Positions 27,443 through 37,295 of a DNA stretch of 64,000 nucleotides are shown here, piece by piece. Below the pieces are notes generated by a model. It saw only the letters and a program-made list of their open reading frames with translations. It was not told the DNA's origin and did no database searches. The number at the start of each line of letters is the position of its first letter. The first letter of the stretch is position 1. Both the position numbers and the translations under genes were made by a program. Origin of the DNA: Microbacterium paraoxydans (GTDB lineage: Bacteria; Actinomycetota; Actinomycetes; Actinomycetales; Microbacteriaceae); the NCBI RefSeq assembly GCF_019056515.1, contig NZ_CP064873.1, positions 2,542,001 to 2,606,000 on the forward strand, given 5' to 3'.

Positions 27443-29700
27443 CAGGAGAACCTCGTGGGGGGCTCGTAGGGCTCTTCGCGAAGGAACGTCGCGCCGAGCA
27501 CCTGGCGGATCACGGCCTCTCCGTAGCGCTGCACGCCGCCGGCGGCAGGGGTGCGCTCGACGACGACCGGTGGAGCGGCCGCGGGGACCGTGCGGGCGGC
27601 CGCCTGCGGGGCCGCCGCCGGAGTCGCGCGTGGGGAGGGAGGGCGGTCGTACGGAGCCGGGGGCTCGTAGGCCGGATCGTACGGCGGCTCCTCGTCGAAC
27701 GCGGGAGCGTCGTCGTCGCCGGGCAGCGGCGGCTCATCGCGATCGATCCTGCCGTCGGCCGGCGGGGTCGGGGCGGCGGAGGCGGCCTCGACCTCCTCCG
27801 GCTCCTCGTCGACGGCGAGGGGCGCTGCGGGCGCGGCGGCCGCTGTCGTCGGGATGGGTGCGACCGCCCACTCCGTCACGGGGGCCGCGGCGGCGCGGGT
27901 CTGCGGGCGGGAGGGACGCGCTGACGCAGGCTCCGATGCGGGAGCGGTGTCGGCCGGGGCAGCGGATGCCGAGGAGGCGGGCTGCCGCGGCGCACCGCCG
28001 GGCGGCATCGGGGCCGGCAGGTACTTGACCCGCACCCCGACCTCCTGCTCGATGGCCGTGCGGAGGTGGTCGGACGGTCCGGAGCCGGGCGTGGTCCCCT
28101 TGAACTTCGCGACGTCGTGCTGACTCGTGAATCCGAGGGTCAGGACCTCGGAGTCGCCGTCGTAGGCCAGCGGCTGCACGGCGGTGGCGAGCAGCCAGGA
28201 CGTGCGGCTGATGCCTTCGAGGCGCTTCAGCACGGCAGGCCAGGCGTCGCGGACGCGGTCGAACGTGACGGGGGCGGACGGCGCGGACGACGCCGGGGCC
28301 GGGGCCGGAGCCGGCGTGGGGTCGGGCTCCGCGGGACGGGCGGGTTCCGGCGCCGGCTCGGGCTCCGGAGAGCGCTCGGGCTCGGCAGCGGCCGCCGGGG
28401 CGGAGACGGCCGGCGCGGAGGGAGCCGGTGCCGCGGGCGTCGAGGGCAGTGCCGGCGCGGTCTCCGTGCCGGGCGCAGCCGTGGGAGACGGCGCCCCGGC
28501 CGCGGGCGGGATCACCGGCGGATGCGTGGTGGCCGGCGGCTGCAGCGCGCCCGACGCGGCCGCCCCGGACGAGGTCGACCCCCCGGATGCGGCGAGGACA
28601 CGGGCCACCATGAGCTCGAGGTGGAGGCGGGGCGACGTGGCTCCGGACATGTCGTCGAGAGCCGCGCTGACCACGTCGGCCGTACGGGAGAGCCGCGCGG
28701 CGCCGAACGACTCTGCCTGGCGGCGCATACGGTCGAGCTCGTCTTCCGCGATCCCGCGGAGCACGGCGGAGGCACCGGAGCCCACGGCGGCGATCACGAT
28801 GAGGTCGCGCAGGCGCTCCAGGAGGTCGTCGACGAAGCGACGCGGGTCTTGTCCGGTCTGCACGACGCGGTCGATGGCCGGGAAGGCGGTCGCGGCGTCG
28901 CCCGTCGCCAGCGCATCGACGATCTCGTCGAGGAGGGCCCCGTGGGTGTACCCGAGCAGCGCGACCGCGCGCGCGTAGCCGACGGTGACAGTCTCCGAGC
29001 CGGCAGGGGCGTCCGACCCCGCGATGAGCTGATCCAACAGCGACAGGGTGTCGCGGGGCGAGCCACCCCCGGCGCGGACGACGAGCGGGAGGACGCCCTG
29101 CTCGACGATGACCCCCTCCTCCGCGCAGAGCTTCTCGACGTAGTCGAGCATCGCGGCGGGCGGGACCAGCCGGAACGGGTAGTGATGGGTGCGCGAGCGG
29201 ATCGTGCCGAGCACCTTCTCGGGCTCCGTCGTCGCGAAGATGAACTTGACGTGCGGCGGGGGCTCCTCGACCAGCTTCAGCAGCGCGTTGAAGCCCTGCG
29301 GGGTGACCATGTGCGCCTCATCGAGGATGAAGATCTTGAAGCGGTCGCGGCTCGGGGCGAAGGTCGCCCGCTCGCGCAGGTCGCGCGCGTCGTCGACGCC
29401 GTTGTGACTCGCCGCGTCGATCTCGACGACGTCGAGCGATCCACCGCCCGCCCTGGACAGCTCGACACAGCTCGGGCAGGTCCCGCAGGGGGTGTCGGTC
29501 GGTCCCTCCGCGCAGTTCAGGCACCGGGCGAGGATGCGCGCCGAGGTGGTCTTGCCGCAGCCGCGCGGGCCGGAGAACAGGTAGGCGTGGCCGACGCGGT
29601 CGCCACGCAGCGCGGTCATGAGCGGATCGGTCACCTGCGACTGCCCGATCATCTCGCCGAACGTCTCGGGTCGGTAGCGGCGGTAGAGGGCTGTGGTCAC
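27442..29700 (-). CDS. dnaX: DNA polymerase III subunits gamma/tau
   Basis: A 752-residue clamp-loader ATPase. Walker [10 protein letters not shown] lies at residues 44-52, then a zinc module ([19 protein letters not shown]), Walker B FILDEAHM and sensor [10 protein letters not shown]. From about residue 375 the protein is a Pro/Ala-rich linker, with a folded tau-like block ([23 protein letters not shown]) near 475-560 and a second Pro-rich stretch before the end. No clear slippery A-run is seen for gamma production. It pairs with holB. Confidence 0.95.
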   Translation of the reverse strand: MTTALYRRYRPETFGEMIGQSQVTDPLMTALRGDRVGHAYLFSGPRGCGKTTSARILARCLNCAEGPTDTPCGTCPSCVELSRAGGGSLDVVEIDAASHNGVDDARDLRERATFAPSRDRFKIFILDEAHMVTPQGFNALLKLVEEPPPHVKFIFATTEPEKVLGTIRSRTHHYPFRLVPPAAMLDYVEKLCAEEGVIVEQGVLPLVVRAGGGSPRDTLSLLDQLIAGSDAPAGSETVTVGYARAVALLGYTHGALLDEIVDALATGDAATAFPAIDRVVQTGQDPRRFVDDLLERLRDLIVIAAVGSGASAVLRGIAEDELDRMRRQAESFGAARLSRTADVVSAALDDMSGATSPRLHLELMVARVLAASGGSTSSGAAASGALQPPATTHPPVIPPAAGAPSPTAAPGTETAPALPSTPAAPAPSAPAVSAPAAAAEPERSPEPEPAPEPARPAEPDPTPAPAPAPASSAPSAPVTFDRVRDAWPAVLKRLEGISRTSWLLATAVQPLAYDGDSEVLTLGFTSQHDVAKFKGTTPGSGPSDHLRTAIEQEVGVRVKYLPAPMPPGGAPRQPASSASAAPADTAPASEPASARPSRPQTRAAAAPVTEWAVAPIPTTAAAAPAAPLAVDEEPEEVEAASAAPTPPADGRIDRDEPPLPGDDDAPAFDEEPPYDPAYEPPAPYDRPPSPRATPAAAPQAAARTVPAAAPPVVVERTPAAGGVQRYGEAVIRQVLGATFLREEPYEPPTRFS

Positions 29701-29767
29701 CCCTCCAGCCTACGGCGTGCCACCGACGTTGCTCCCCTCCCGGTCGACCCGGCCCCTTTCACGCGAG

Positions 29768-29818
29768 CCACCCCTCTGCGTGCGTCCGCAACGGGGTGGG
29801 ACGCACGCAGAGGGGTGG
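29768..29818. repeat. Perfect 20-bp-arm intergenic palindrome
   Basis: CCACCCCTCTGCGTGCGTCC and its exact complement flank an 11-nt loop, between dnaX and the GH65 gene. It is the cleanest copy of the family also found at 20890, 62815 and 63978. Confidence 0.85.
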
Positions 29819-29826
29819 GTCAGCGG

Positions 29827-32334
29827 TCAGTCGAGGTTCTCGATGACGGGGATCGCGCTCGTGATCACGGGGACCGAGGCCGAAAGACGCGTGCCGTCGT
29901 CGCGGCGGGCGTCGGCGAACTCCTGGAGGGTCGGGCGTCCGGGGATCACGGGTCCCTGGTTCGCGAGGGGGACGATGACCTCGTCCTCCAGCGTCGCGAT
30001 GTACGCGTTGTCCCGCACGCTGAACGGCACCGGAGGTCCGCTGCGCACCTCGACGCGCAGCTCGTGCCGCGTGACGGTCACCTGCATCGCCGTCCCCTGC
30101 CACTGCAGCGGGAACGACAACGACGGCCAGGACTCGGGGAGCCGCGGGTCGAAGCTGAGGTCACCGCCGTAGTCGCGCATACCGCCGAAGCCGCAGACGA
30201 GGGCCGTCCACACGCCACCGGCCGAGGCCACGTGCACCCCGTCCGCCGCGTTGTGGTGCAGGTCGTGCAGATCGACGAACAGCGACTGCTCGAAGTACTT
30301 CTGCGCGAGGTCCTGATAGCCCACCTCTGCCGCGAGGATCGACTGCACGACCGCCGAGAGGGTCGAGTCGCCCGTCGTCAGCGGGTCGTAGTAGTCGAAG
30401 TCGGCCTTCTTCTCCTCGGGCGAGAAGTGGTTGCCCTGGAGGAACAGCGCCAGCACGACGTCAGCCTGCTTGAGCACCTGGAAGCGGTAGATCACGAGCG
30501 GGTGGAAGTGCAGCAACAGCGGGCGCTGGTCGGCCGGGGTGTTCGCGAGGTCCCAGACCTCCCGCTCCAGGAACAGCGAATCCTGCGGGTGGATGCCGAG
30601 GCTCTCGCTGTACGGGATGTACATCGCCTCCGCGGCACGCTCCCAGGACTCCGCCTCACCGGAGCCGAGGCCCGTGCGCTCGACGAGGGCCGCGTAGTCC
30701 TCGGGGTAACTGTCGCGGATCTCCCGCACGACCTTGGCCGCGTACCGGAGGTTGTACCGTGCCATGACGTTCGTGTACAGGTTGTCGTTCACGACGGTCG
30801 TGTACTCGTCCGGGCCGGTGACGCCGTGGATGTGGAACGTCTGGAGGCCGTCGCCGGCGCCGGACTGCTCCACGAGCCGCGATCCGCGCCAGAAGCCGAG
30901 GGTGGCCCAGAGCCGCGCGGTCTCGATCGCGACGTCGGCGCCCTCGCGCCGCAGGAAGGCCTCGTCCCCGGTCGCCCGCACGTACTTGCCGAGCGCGAAG
31001 CTGATGTCGGCGTTGATGTGGTACTGCGCGGTGCCGGCGGCGTAGTACGCCGAGGCCTCCTCGCCGTTGATCGTGCGCCACGGGAAGAGCGCTCCGGCCT
31101 CGTTGAGCTGAGCGGCCCGGCGGCGCGCCGCGGGGAGCATCTTCACCCGGGCCCGGAGAGCGTTGTACGCCCAGCGCGGCGTCGTGTAGGTGAGGAACGG
31201 GAGCACGTAGATCTCGGTGTCCCAGAAGTAGTGGCCGCTGTAGCCGGAGCCGGTGAGTCCCTTCGCGGGGACGCCGGCGCCGTCCGCCCTGGCCGAGGCC
31301 TGCGCGAGCTGGAACAGGCACCACCGGGTGGCCTGCTGCAGGTCGTCGCGCCCGCCGATCTGCACGTCGCTGCGCTCCCAGAACGCGTCGAGCCACTCGC
31401 GCTGACGACGGAAGACCGTCTCCACGCCCTCGTCCGCTGCCCGGTCGAGAGAGCGACGGCAGCGGTCGACGAGCTCCCGCGGGGGCACGCCGCGGGACGA
31501 GTGGTAGCTGACGAGCTTGGTGATCGTGATGGGGACGCCGGCCTTCGCCTGGACGCGGAAGACGTTCTTGGCGATGTCCGGCTCGATGAGCGTGCGGACG
31601 TTGTAGTCGTTCTCCGTCTCGATGATGTGATCGGCGACGACGGCGACGGTCATCCCGGACGCGGCGACTCGGTACGACAGCGCGGAGCGCAGGCCGTCCT
31701 GCCAGTGCTCGGCCGGCTCCAGCACGCGGTCCGCGATGCGCTCGGCCTTGCGCGGGTCGAAGGCGGCGCCCTTGGTCGTCATCGGGGAGCCGGCGTAGAC
31801 GCCCGCCCCGTCCTGACGGTTGAGCAGCTGGCAGCTGATCGTGACCGGGGCGTTGGCGTTCTCGACCACGACCTCGAGCCGCAGCACGGCGAGGTGGCGC
31901 TCCTCGAAGCTCACGAGACGCTGATCCCGCATGCGTACCCGCTTGCCGGACGGGGTCTCCCAGACGACGCGCCGTTCCAGCACACCCGTGCGCATGTCGA
32001 GCGTGCGGGCGTACTCGCGCACGTCCGCGTCGTCGAGGGAGATCGGCTCGTCGTCGACGTAGAGGCGCATCACCTTGGCGTCGGGGGCGTTGACGATCGT
32101 CTGGCCGACCTCGGCGAAGCCGTAGGCCTGCTCGGCGTGCCGGATCGGCCACGTCTCGTGCAGGCCGTTGATGAAGGTGCCGTGCTCCTGCGCGCCGCGC
32201 CCCTCGATGTGGTTGCCCCGGAGCCCGAGGTAGCCGTTGCCGACCGAGAACAGCGTCTCGCCGACGCCCTCCTCCGAGTAGCGCGTCTCGATGAGACGCC
32301 ACGGGTCGACGGGGAAGCGGTCGCGGTCGATCAT
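29827..32334 (-). CDS. Glycoside hydrolase family 65 disaccharide phosphorylase
   Basis: An 835-residue cytosolic enzyme of the maltose/trehalose/kojibiose phosphorylase family, splitting an alpha-glucosyl disaccharide with phosphate to beta-glucose 1-phosphate and glucose. The N-terminal beta-sandwich begins VDPWRLIETRY; the (alpha/alpha)6 barrel includes GYSGHYFWDTEIYVLPF, INADISFALGKY and the catalytic Glu in HIHGVTGPDEYTTVVNDN. It overlaps the beta-phosphoglucomutase gene by four bases, which supports release of beta-G1P. Which disaccharide is used cannot be settled from sequence. Confidence 0.93.
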   Translation of the reverse strand: MIDRDRFPVDPWRLIETRYSEEGVGETLFSVGNGYLGLRGNHIEGRGAQEHGTFINGLHETWPIRHAEQAYGFAEVGQTIVNAPDAKVMRLYVDDEPISLDDADVREYARTLDMRTGVLERRVVWETPSGKRVRMRDQRLVSFEERHLAVLRLEVVVENANAPVTISCQLLNRQDGAGVYAGSPMTTKGAAFDPRKAERIADRVLEPAEHWQDGLRSALSYRVAASGMTVAVVADHIIETENDYNVRTLIEPDIAKNVFRVQAKAGVPITITKLVSYHSSRGVPPRELVDRCRRSLDRAADEGVETVFRRQREWLDAFWERSDVQIGGRDDLQQATRWCLFQLAQASARADGAGVPAKGLTGSGYSGHYFWDTEIYVLPFLTYTTPRWAYNALRARVKMLPAARRRAAQLNEAGALFPWRTINGEEASAYYAAGTAQYHINADISFALGKYVRATGDEAFLRREGADVAIETARLWATLGFWRGSRLVEQSGAGDGLQTFHIHGVTGPDEYTTVVNDNLYTNVMARYNLRYAAKVVREIRDSYPEDYAALVERTGLGSGEAESWERAAEAMYIPYSESLGIHPQDSLFLEREVWDLANTPADQRPLLLHFHPLVIYRFQVLKQADVVLALFLQGNHFSPEEKKADFDYYDPLTTGDSTLSAVVQSILAAEVGYQDLAQKYFEQSLFVDLHDLHHNAADGVHVASAGGVWTALVCGFGGMRDYGGDLSFDPRLPESWPSLSFPLQWQGTAMQVTVTRHELRVEVRSGPPVPFSVRDNAYIATLEDEVIVPLANQGPVIPGRPTLQEFADARRDDGTRLSASVPVITSAIPVIENLD

Positions 32335-33089
32335 GCGGTCTCCGGGGTGTCGGTGCGGGCGGCGGGAAGCAGGACGCCGAGGTCGTCGACGACGTGGGTC
32401 GCGCCGGCGGCGCGGAGTGCGTCGGCGCCGGCGCCGCGGTCGACGCCGATGACGACGGCGTATCCGGCGGCGGCGGCCGAAGCGGCGCCGGAGGTGGCGT
32501 CCTCGACGGCGATGCTGCGGGCCGGGTCGACGCCGAGGGCCGTGGCGCCGGCGGCGAACATGTCGGCCGCGGGCTTGGAGGCGAGGTGCTCACGCTCGGC
32601 GACGACGCCGTCGATCACGACGCGGAAGAAGGACCGGATGCCGGCGGCCGCCAGTACCTCCTCGGCGTTCTTGGAGCTGGAGACGACACCGAGCGGGATC
32701 CCCGCGGCGTGCAGCGCCTCGACCACGGCGAGGGAGCCGGGGAACGGAGCGATGCCCTGGCTGCGGAGCGACGCCGCGAACGCGGCGTTCTTGCGGTTGC
32801 CGATCCCGCAGATGGTCTCGGCGGACGGGTCGTCGTCCACCGAGCCCCAGGGCACCTCGACGTTGCGGCTGCGCAGCAGGCTCGCGACGCCGTCGTAGCG
32901 CTTCTTGCCGTCGACGTAGGCGAAGTAGTCCTCGTCGGTGTACGGCGGCGTGATGTCCCAGCGGGCGAAGACGTCATCGAAGACCGCCTTCCAGGCGCGC
33001 ATATGCACCTCGGCGGTCGGCGTGAGGACGCCGTCGAGGTCGAACAGCACACCGTCGGCGTGGAACAGGTCGGGCAGCGCGTCTGGCAC
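32331..33089 (-). CDS. Beta-phosphoglucomutase family HAD hydrolase
   Basis: A 252-residue HAD enzyme, probably isomerising beta-glucose 1-phosphate from the adjacent GH65 enzyme to glucose 6-phosphate. Motif I GVLFDLDGVLTPTAEVH has the Asp-x-Asp pair, motif II VVSSSKNAEEVL, motif IV AVEDATSGAASAAAAG. The GTG at 33089 is preferred because GGAGG lies four bases upstream and the family starts here; an ATG at 33146 is in frame but adds a non-conserved stretch. Confidence 0.86.
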   Translation of the reverse strand: MPDALPDLFHADGVLFDLDGVLTPTAEVHMRAWKAVFDDVFARWDITPPYTDEDYFAYVDGKKRYDGVASLLRSRNVEVPWGSVDDDPSAETICGIGNRKNAAFAASLRSQGIAPFPGSLAVVEALHAAGIPLGVVSSSKNAEEVLAAAGIRSFFRVVIDGVVAEREHLASKPAADMFAAGATALGVDPARSIAVEDATSGAASAAAAGYAVVIGVDRGAGADALRAAGATHVVDDLGVLLPAARTDTPETA

Positions 33090-33188
33090 AGAGCCTCCAG
33101 GAGAAGGACGAGGGTCGGGTCGGCACCTCTCCGTGCCACTGTGCAAGCGTAATGGCGGCGGCGCGCGCGGGGTAACCCCGGACCCGGA

Positions 33189-34409
33189 TCAGAGCAGTTC
33201 GGCGGTCTGCCTGGCGATCTGGAGCTCCTCGTCGGTGGGGACGACGAGGACCGTCACGGGCGAGGCGTCCGTCGAGATGACGCGGACGCCGCGCTCCTTC
33301 GCCTCGTTGCGGGCCGGGTCGATCTCGATCCCCGCGAAGCCGAGCGTCGCCATCGCCGCCGCCCGCACGGGCGCCGCATTCTCCCCGACGCCCGCGGTGA
33401 AGGACACGACGTCGACCCCGCCGAGCTGCGCGATGTACGCGCCGGCGTAGGCCCTCAGACGGTGGACGTACACGTCGAAGGCCAGCGTCGCGGCCTCCTC
33501 CCCCGCGGCGACGCCCGCGAGGATGTCGCGCATGTCGCTGCGTCCGGCGAGTCCCGCCAGCCCGCTGCGGGTGTTCAGCAGCGCGTCGAGGTCGTCGATG
33601 GTGTAGCCGGCGCGGCGGGACAGGTGCACGAGAGCGGCCGGGTCGATGTCGCCCGACCGCGTGCCCATGACGAGGCCCTCGAGCGGCGTGAGGCCCATCG
33701 AGGTCTCGACCGAGCGACCCCCGTCGATCGCGGTGACCGACGCGCCGTTGCCGAGGTGGAACACGAGCTGCCGGAGGGTCCCGAGGTCGCGCCCGAGGAA
33801 ACGCGCGGCGGTCTCGCTGACGTACTGGTGGCTCGTGCCGTGGAATCCGTACCGACGGACCCGATGCTCGGCGGCGAGCGGCGCATCGATCGCGTAGGTG
33901 TAGGCCGCCGGCGGCAGCGTCTGGTGGAACGCGGTGTCGAACACCGCCACGTGCGGGACGCTGTCGAACACGGCGCGGGCCGCCCGGATGCCGGCGAGGT
34001 TCGCCGGATTGTGCAGCGGCGCGAGCACGGCGAGCTCGTCGATCTGCCGCTCGACGTCCGCGTCGATCAGGGTCGGCGCGTAGAAGCGCGCACCACCGTG
34101 CACGACCCGATGCCCGACCGCGACCGGGGGATGCGCCTCGAGGGAGGGGCCGTGCGCGGCGAACTGCGCGCGCATGACCTCGAAGGCGGCGGCGTGGTCG
34201 GGGATGGACTGTTCGTCGCGGTAGGTGGCGTCGAGCATCGTCGCCGACGGTCCGTCACCCGGCTCCGGGCGCACGGTGTGGGCGACGGGGCTGGAGTCCT
34301 GCCCGATGCGCTCGATGAGCCCGCTGGCGAGCTCGTCCTCGTGCGCCGTGTCGATGAGGCTGTACTTCAGCGAGGACGACCCGCTGTTGATGACGAGGAT
34401 CGCGCTCAT
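33189..34409 (-). CDS. ackA: Acetate kinase
   Basis: A 406-residue enzyme converting acetyl phosphate and ADP to acetate and ATP, reversibly. It starts MSAILVINSGSSSLKYSL; other family blocks are VAVGHRVVHGG, PHVAVFDTAFHQTLP, YGFHGTSHQYVS, HLGNGASVTAIDGG and FTAGVGENA. The ATG overlaps the pta stop (ATGA), so the two enzymes are coupled. Confidence 0.97.
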   Translation of the reverse strand: MSAILVINSGSSSLKYSLIDTAHEDELASGLIERIGQDSSPVAHTVRPEPGDGPSATMLDATYRDEQSIPDHAAAFEVMRAQFAAHGPSLEAHPPVAVGHRVVHGGARFYAPTLIDADVERQIDELAVLAPLHNPANLAGIRAARAVFDSVPHVAVFDTAFHQTLPPAAYTYAIDAPLAAEHRVRRYGFHGTSHQYVSETAARFLGRDLGTLRQLVFHLGNGASVTAIDGGRSVETSMGLTPLEGLVMGTRSGDIDPAALVHLSRRAGYTIDDLDALLNTRSGLAGLAGRSDMRDILAGVAAGEEAATLAFDVYVHRLRAYAGAYIAQLGGVDVVSFTAGVGENAAPVRAAAMATLGFAGIEIDPARNEAKERGVRVISTDASPVTVLVVPTDEELQIARQTAELL

Positions 34410-36535
34410 GCCTCCTCCCCCGCTCGCTCGTCGCCCTGGGCCTGGATCGCCGTGATGGCCACCGTGTTCACGATGTCGTCGACGAGCGCGCCGCGGGACA
34501 GGTCGTTGATCGGTCTGTTCAGCCCCTGCAGCACCGGACCGATGGCCACGGCGCCGGCGGAGCGCTGCACCGCCTTGTAGGTGTTGTTGCCGGTGTTGAG
34601 GTCGGGGAAGACGAACACGGTCGCCCGCCCCGCCACCGCCGAGTCCGGCAGCTTCGCCTTGGCGACCGCCGCGTCGGCGGCGGCGTCGTACTGGATGGGC
34701 CCCTCCACGAGGAGTTCGGGAGCGCGCTCGCGCACGAGCGCCGTCGCCGCCCTGACCTTGTCGACGTCGGCCCCTGACCCGGACTCGCCGGTGGAGTACG
34801 ACAGCATCGCCACGCGGGGGTCGATGCCGAACTGCCGGGCGGTGGTGGCGGACGAGATCGCGATGTCGGCGAGCTGCTCGGCCGTGGGATCGGGGATGAC
34901 CGCGCAGTCGCCGTACACGAGCACGCGGTCGGCGAGGGCCATGAGGAACACGCTGGAGACGACGTTCACCCCCGGCTTCGTCTTGATGATCTCGAAGGAC
35001 GGCCGGATCGTGTGCGCCGTGGTGTGCGCGGCACCGGAGACCATGCCGTCGGCGAGCCCGAGGTGCACCATCATCGTCCCGAAGTAGGAGACGTCGGTGA
35101 CGGTGTCCGCGGCCTGCGCGAACGTGATCCCCTTGTGGGCGCGCAGCCGGGCGTACTCGGCGGCGAAGCGCTCCACGAGCTCTGGGTCGGTGGGACTCAC
35201 CACGTGCGCGCCGGCGATGTCGAGGCCGAGTTCCGCCGCCCGCGCGCGGATCGCCCCGTCGTCGCCGAGGATCGTCAGCTCCGCCACCTCGCGGGACAGC
35301 AGCGCCGCCGCCGCCCGGAGGATGCGGTCGTCGTCGCCCTCGGGGAGGACGATGTGGCGGCGGTCGGACCGCGCGCGTTCCATCAGGCCGTACTGGAACA
35401 TGAGCGGCGTGACGACGTGCGCCTCCGCGAGCCCGAGCTGCTCGGTGAGCTCGGCCACGTCGACGTGCGCCTGGAAGAGTCCGAGCGCCCGGTCGTAGCG
35501 ACCGCGCGAGTCGGCGGAGATGCGGCCGCGGGTGCCCATCACCCGCACCGCCGTGTCGTAGGTGCCGAGGTCGGTGGTGATGATCGGCACCGAGGAGGCG
35601 AAGCCGTCGAGCAGCTGGAGGATCGGGTCCGGCAGCGGGAACGGCCCGTTGAGGATGATCCCGGCGATCCGCGGGAACGTGCCGGAGGAGTCGGCGAGGA
35701 GGGCGGCGAGCAGCACCTCGGTGCGGTCTGCGGGGATCACGACCACGGCCTCGTCGGTGAGGCGCGGCAGGACGTTCACCATCGACATGCCGGCCACGAC
35801 GATCGACAGCGCGACCGCGGTCAGACGATCCTCGTCGCCCTTGAGCAGCGTGCCGTCGACGGCCGACACGATGCCACGGATGGACGGCGCGACGAGCGCG
35901 CGGTCCTCGGGCAGCGCCCAGACCGGGGTGCCGGCGGGGAGGACGGCCCGCACCGCGTCGACGATGGCGTCGAGCCCGTCGGGGTCGGCCCTGTTCACGG
36001 CCACCGCGAACAGCTCCGCGCGCTCCTCGGCGAGTTCCGGCAGCGCCAGGGCGGCGATCTGGCCGACGGCGGCGGACTCCCGTGCCGTGGTCGTGCCGAG
36101 CTGCTCGGCCTGCCGCTGCTGGTCGCGTCCGCTCAGCACGAGCAGGACGGGGGCTCCGAGGTTCGCCGCGATCCGGGCGTTGAAGCCGAGCTCGGCGGGG
36201 CTCGCGACGTCGGTGTAGTCGCTGCCGACGATGACGACGGCGTCGCACTGCGCCTCGACGGCCTTGAAGCGCGCGACGATGGTCGACAGCGCGCCCTCGG
36301 GGTCGGCGCGCACGTCGTCGTAGGTGACGCCGATGCAGTCCTCGTAGTCGAGCTGGACGCCGTCGTGGGCGAGCAGCAGCTCGAGGATCTCGTCGCGCTC
36401 GGCGACCGCGCGGGCGATCGGGCGGAACACGCCCACGCGCGGCGACACGCGCATCAGCGCATCGAGCACCCCGAGGGCGATCGTCGACTTCCCGGTGTGG
36501 CCTTCGGCCGAGGTGATGTAGATGCTCCGCGACAC
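34406..36535 (-). CDS. pta: Phosphate acetyltransferase (long form)
   Basis: A 709-residue enzyme exchanging acetyl between CoA and phosphate. The N-terminal half is a BioD/DRTGG-type regulatory region opening with a P-loop (SAEGHTGKSTIALGVL, residues 9-24), and the C-terminal third is the PTA catalytic domain (from about 380: RRHIVLPEGDDDRIL, with YFGTMMVHLGLADGMVSGA and VFPDLNTGNNTYKAVQRSAG). This long form matches enterobacterial and corynebacterial Pta. It is the upstream gene of pta-ackA. Confidence 0.96.
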   Translation of the reverse strand: MSRSIYITSAEGHTGKSTIALGVLDALMRVSPRVGVFRPIARAVAERDEILELLLAHDGVQLDYEDCIGVTYDDVRADPEGALSTIVARFKAVEAQCDAVVIVGSDYTDVASPAELGFNARIAANLGAPVLLVLSGRDQQRQAEQLGTTTARESAAVGQIAALALPELAEERAELFAVAVNRADPDGLDAIVDAVRAVLPAGTPVWALPEDRALVAPSIRGIVSAVDGTLLKGDEDRLTAVALSIVVAGMSMVNVLPRLTDEAVVVIPADRTEVLLAALLADSSGTFPRIAGIILNGPFPLPDPILQLLDGFASSVPIITTDLGTYDTAVRVMGTRGRISADSRGRYDRALGLFQAHVDVAELTEQLGLAEAHVVTPLMFQYGLMERARSDRRHIVLPEGDDDRILRAAAALLSREVAELTILGDDGAIRARAAELGLDIAGAHVVSPTDPELVERFAAEYARLRAHKGITFAQAADTVTDVSYFGTMMVHLGLADGMVSGAAHTTAHTIRPSFEIIKTKPGVNVVSSVFLMALADRVLVYGDCAVIPDPTAEQLADIAISSATTARQFGIDPRVAMLSYSTGESGSGADVDKVRAATALVRERAPELLVEGPIQYDAAADAAVAKAKLPDSAVAGRATVFVFPDLNTGNNTYKAVQRSAGAVAIGPVLQGLNRPINDLSRGALVDDIVNTVAITAIQAQGDERAGEEA

Positions 36536-36597
36536 GGCTCCAGCTTAGGCGGGCACCCCGACACCGCACCCCGCCGCTGCCGTGACAAACGCGCGCG

Positions 36598-37295
36598 TCA
36601 CTCGCACGGGCCGGACAGCACGTCGACGACGGCCGTGGCATCCTCCTGGTACCGCGTGTAGTAGTCCCTGTCCGTGTTCACCTGCACCCGGTGGATGGCG
36701 TGCGAGGGCGCCATCGACCGCCAGTCGGGGACCCGCGCCAGGCGCTCGAAGAACAGGCGGGCCGCGGTGGCGGGATCCATCCGCTGCTCCGCGCTCCCCC
36801 ACCACTCCTGCTGCTGGAAGAGCCCGATGCTCGTCGTGCGCGATCCATCCGGATTGGTCCAGCCGCGCGTCTCCCAGTCCCCGTAGTCGATGTTGCGCAG
36901 GCTGCTCTCCCCCATCGCGGTCATGACGCCGAGGATCTGACCGTCCCGCGCGAACCCGAGCTCGTCGGCGGTGCGGATGATGGTCGCGGCGTTCTCGAGC
37001 TGTTCGCCGCTCCATCCGGCGACGCCCGCCTGGGGGAAGGTCGACGGACGGTCGAGGCAGACCGGCGCCGGATCCCTCGCCAGCCCCAGCGGGATGAGCA
37101 CGAGCAGCGCCGCCCCGCGGCCACCACGGCGGCGGACACGGCGACGCGCCGCAGGATCCGCTTCCGCTGTGCGCGCCGGGCGGCTCGACGGCGCGCCTCC
37201 CGGCGTCGGCGGTTGGCGGCCTCGCGCGACGCGGCGGGCCGCCGGGTCGACGTGGTCCGCGTCGCCGTCGTCCTCCTCGTGCGCGGAGCCGTCAT
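36598..37295 (-). pseudogene. Frameshifted membrane-anchored lysozyme/transglycosylase-like protein
   Basis: The N-terminal part (from ATG at 37295, overlapping the rhomboid stop as ATGA) reads as a very basic region rich in RRREARRRAARR and then the start of a hydrophobic helix (RVAVSAAVVA). The rest of the helix (ALLVLIPLGLA) and the whole extracellular domain lie one frame away and run to 36598. The domain has AATIIRTADELGF, VMTAMGESSL with a likely catalytic Glu, SIGLFQQ and AIHRVQ, the layout of actinobacterial lysozyme-like proteins. A single missing base near 37113-37120, at a CCCC run, would restore one frame. Genuine pseudogene or sequencing error cannot be distinguished here. Confidence 0.72.

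Noticed and set aside
27442..29700. Programmed frameshift in dnaX for a gamma product
   Set aside because: No A-rich slippery sequence with SD and hairpin was seen in the region where gamma would end.
28066..32898. 1610-codon plus-strand open frame
   Set aside because: Antisense shadow of dnaX, GH65 and the phosphoglucomutase; lack of stops follows from GC content.
33189..36641. 1150-codon minus-strand frame joining acetate kinase to upstream sequence
   Set aside because: Only the last 406 codons are acetate kinase; the rest is an alternative frame of pta with Arg-rich nonsense. A fusion is not supported.
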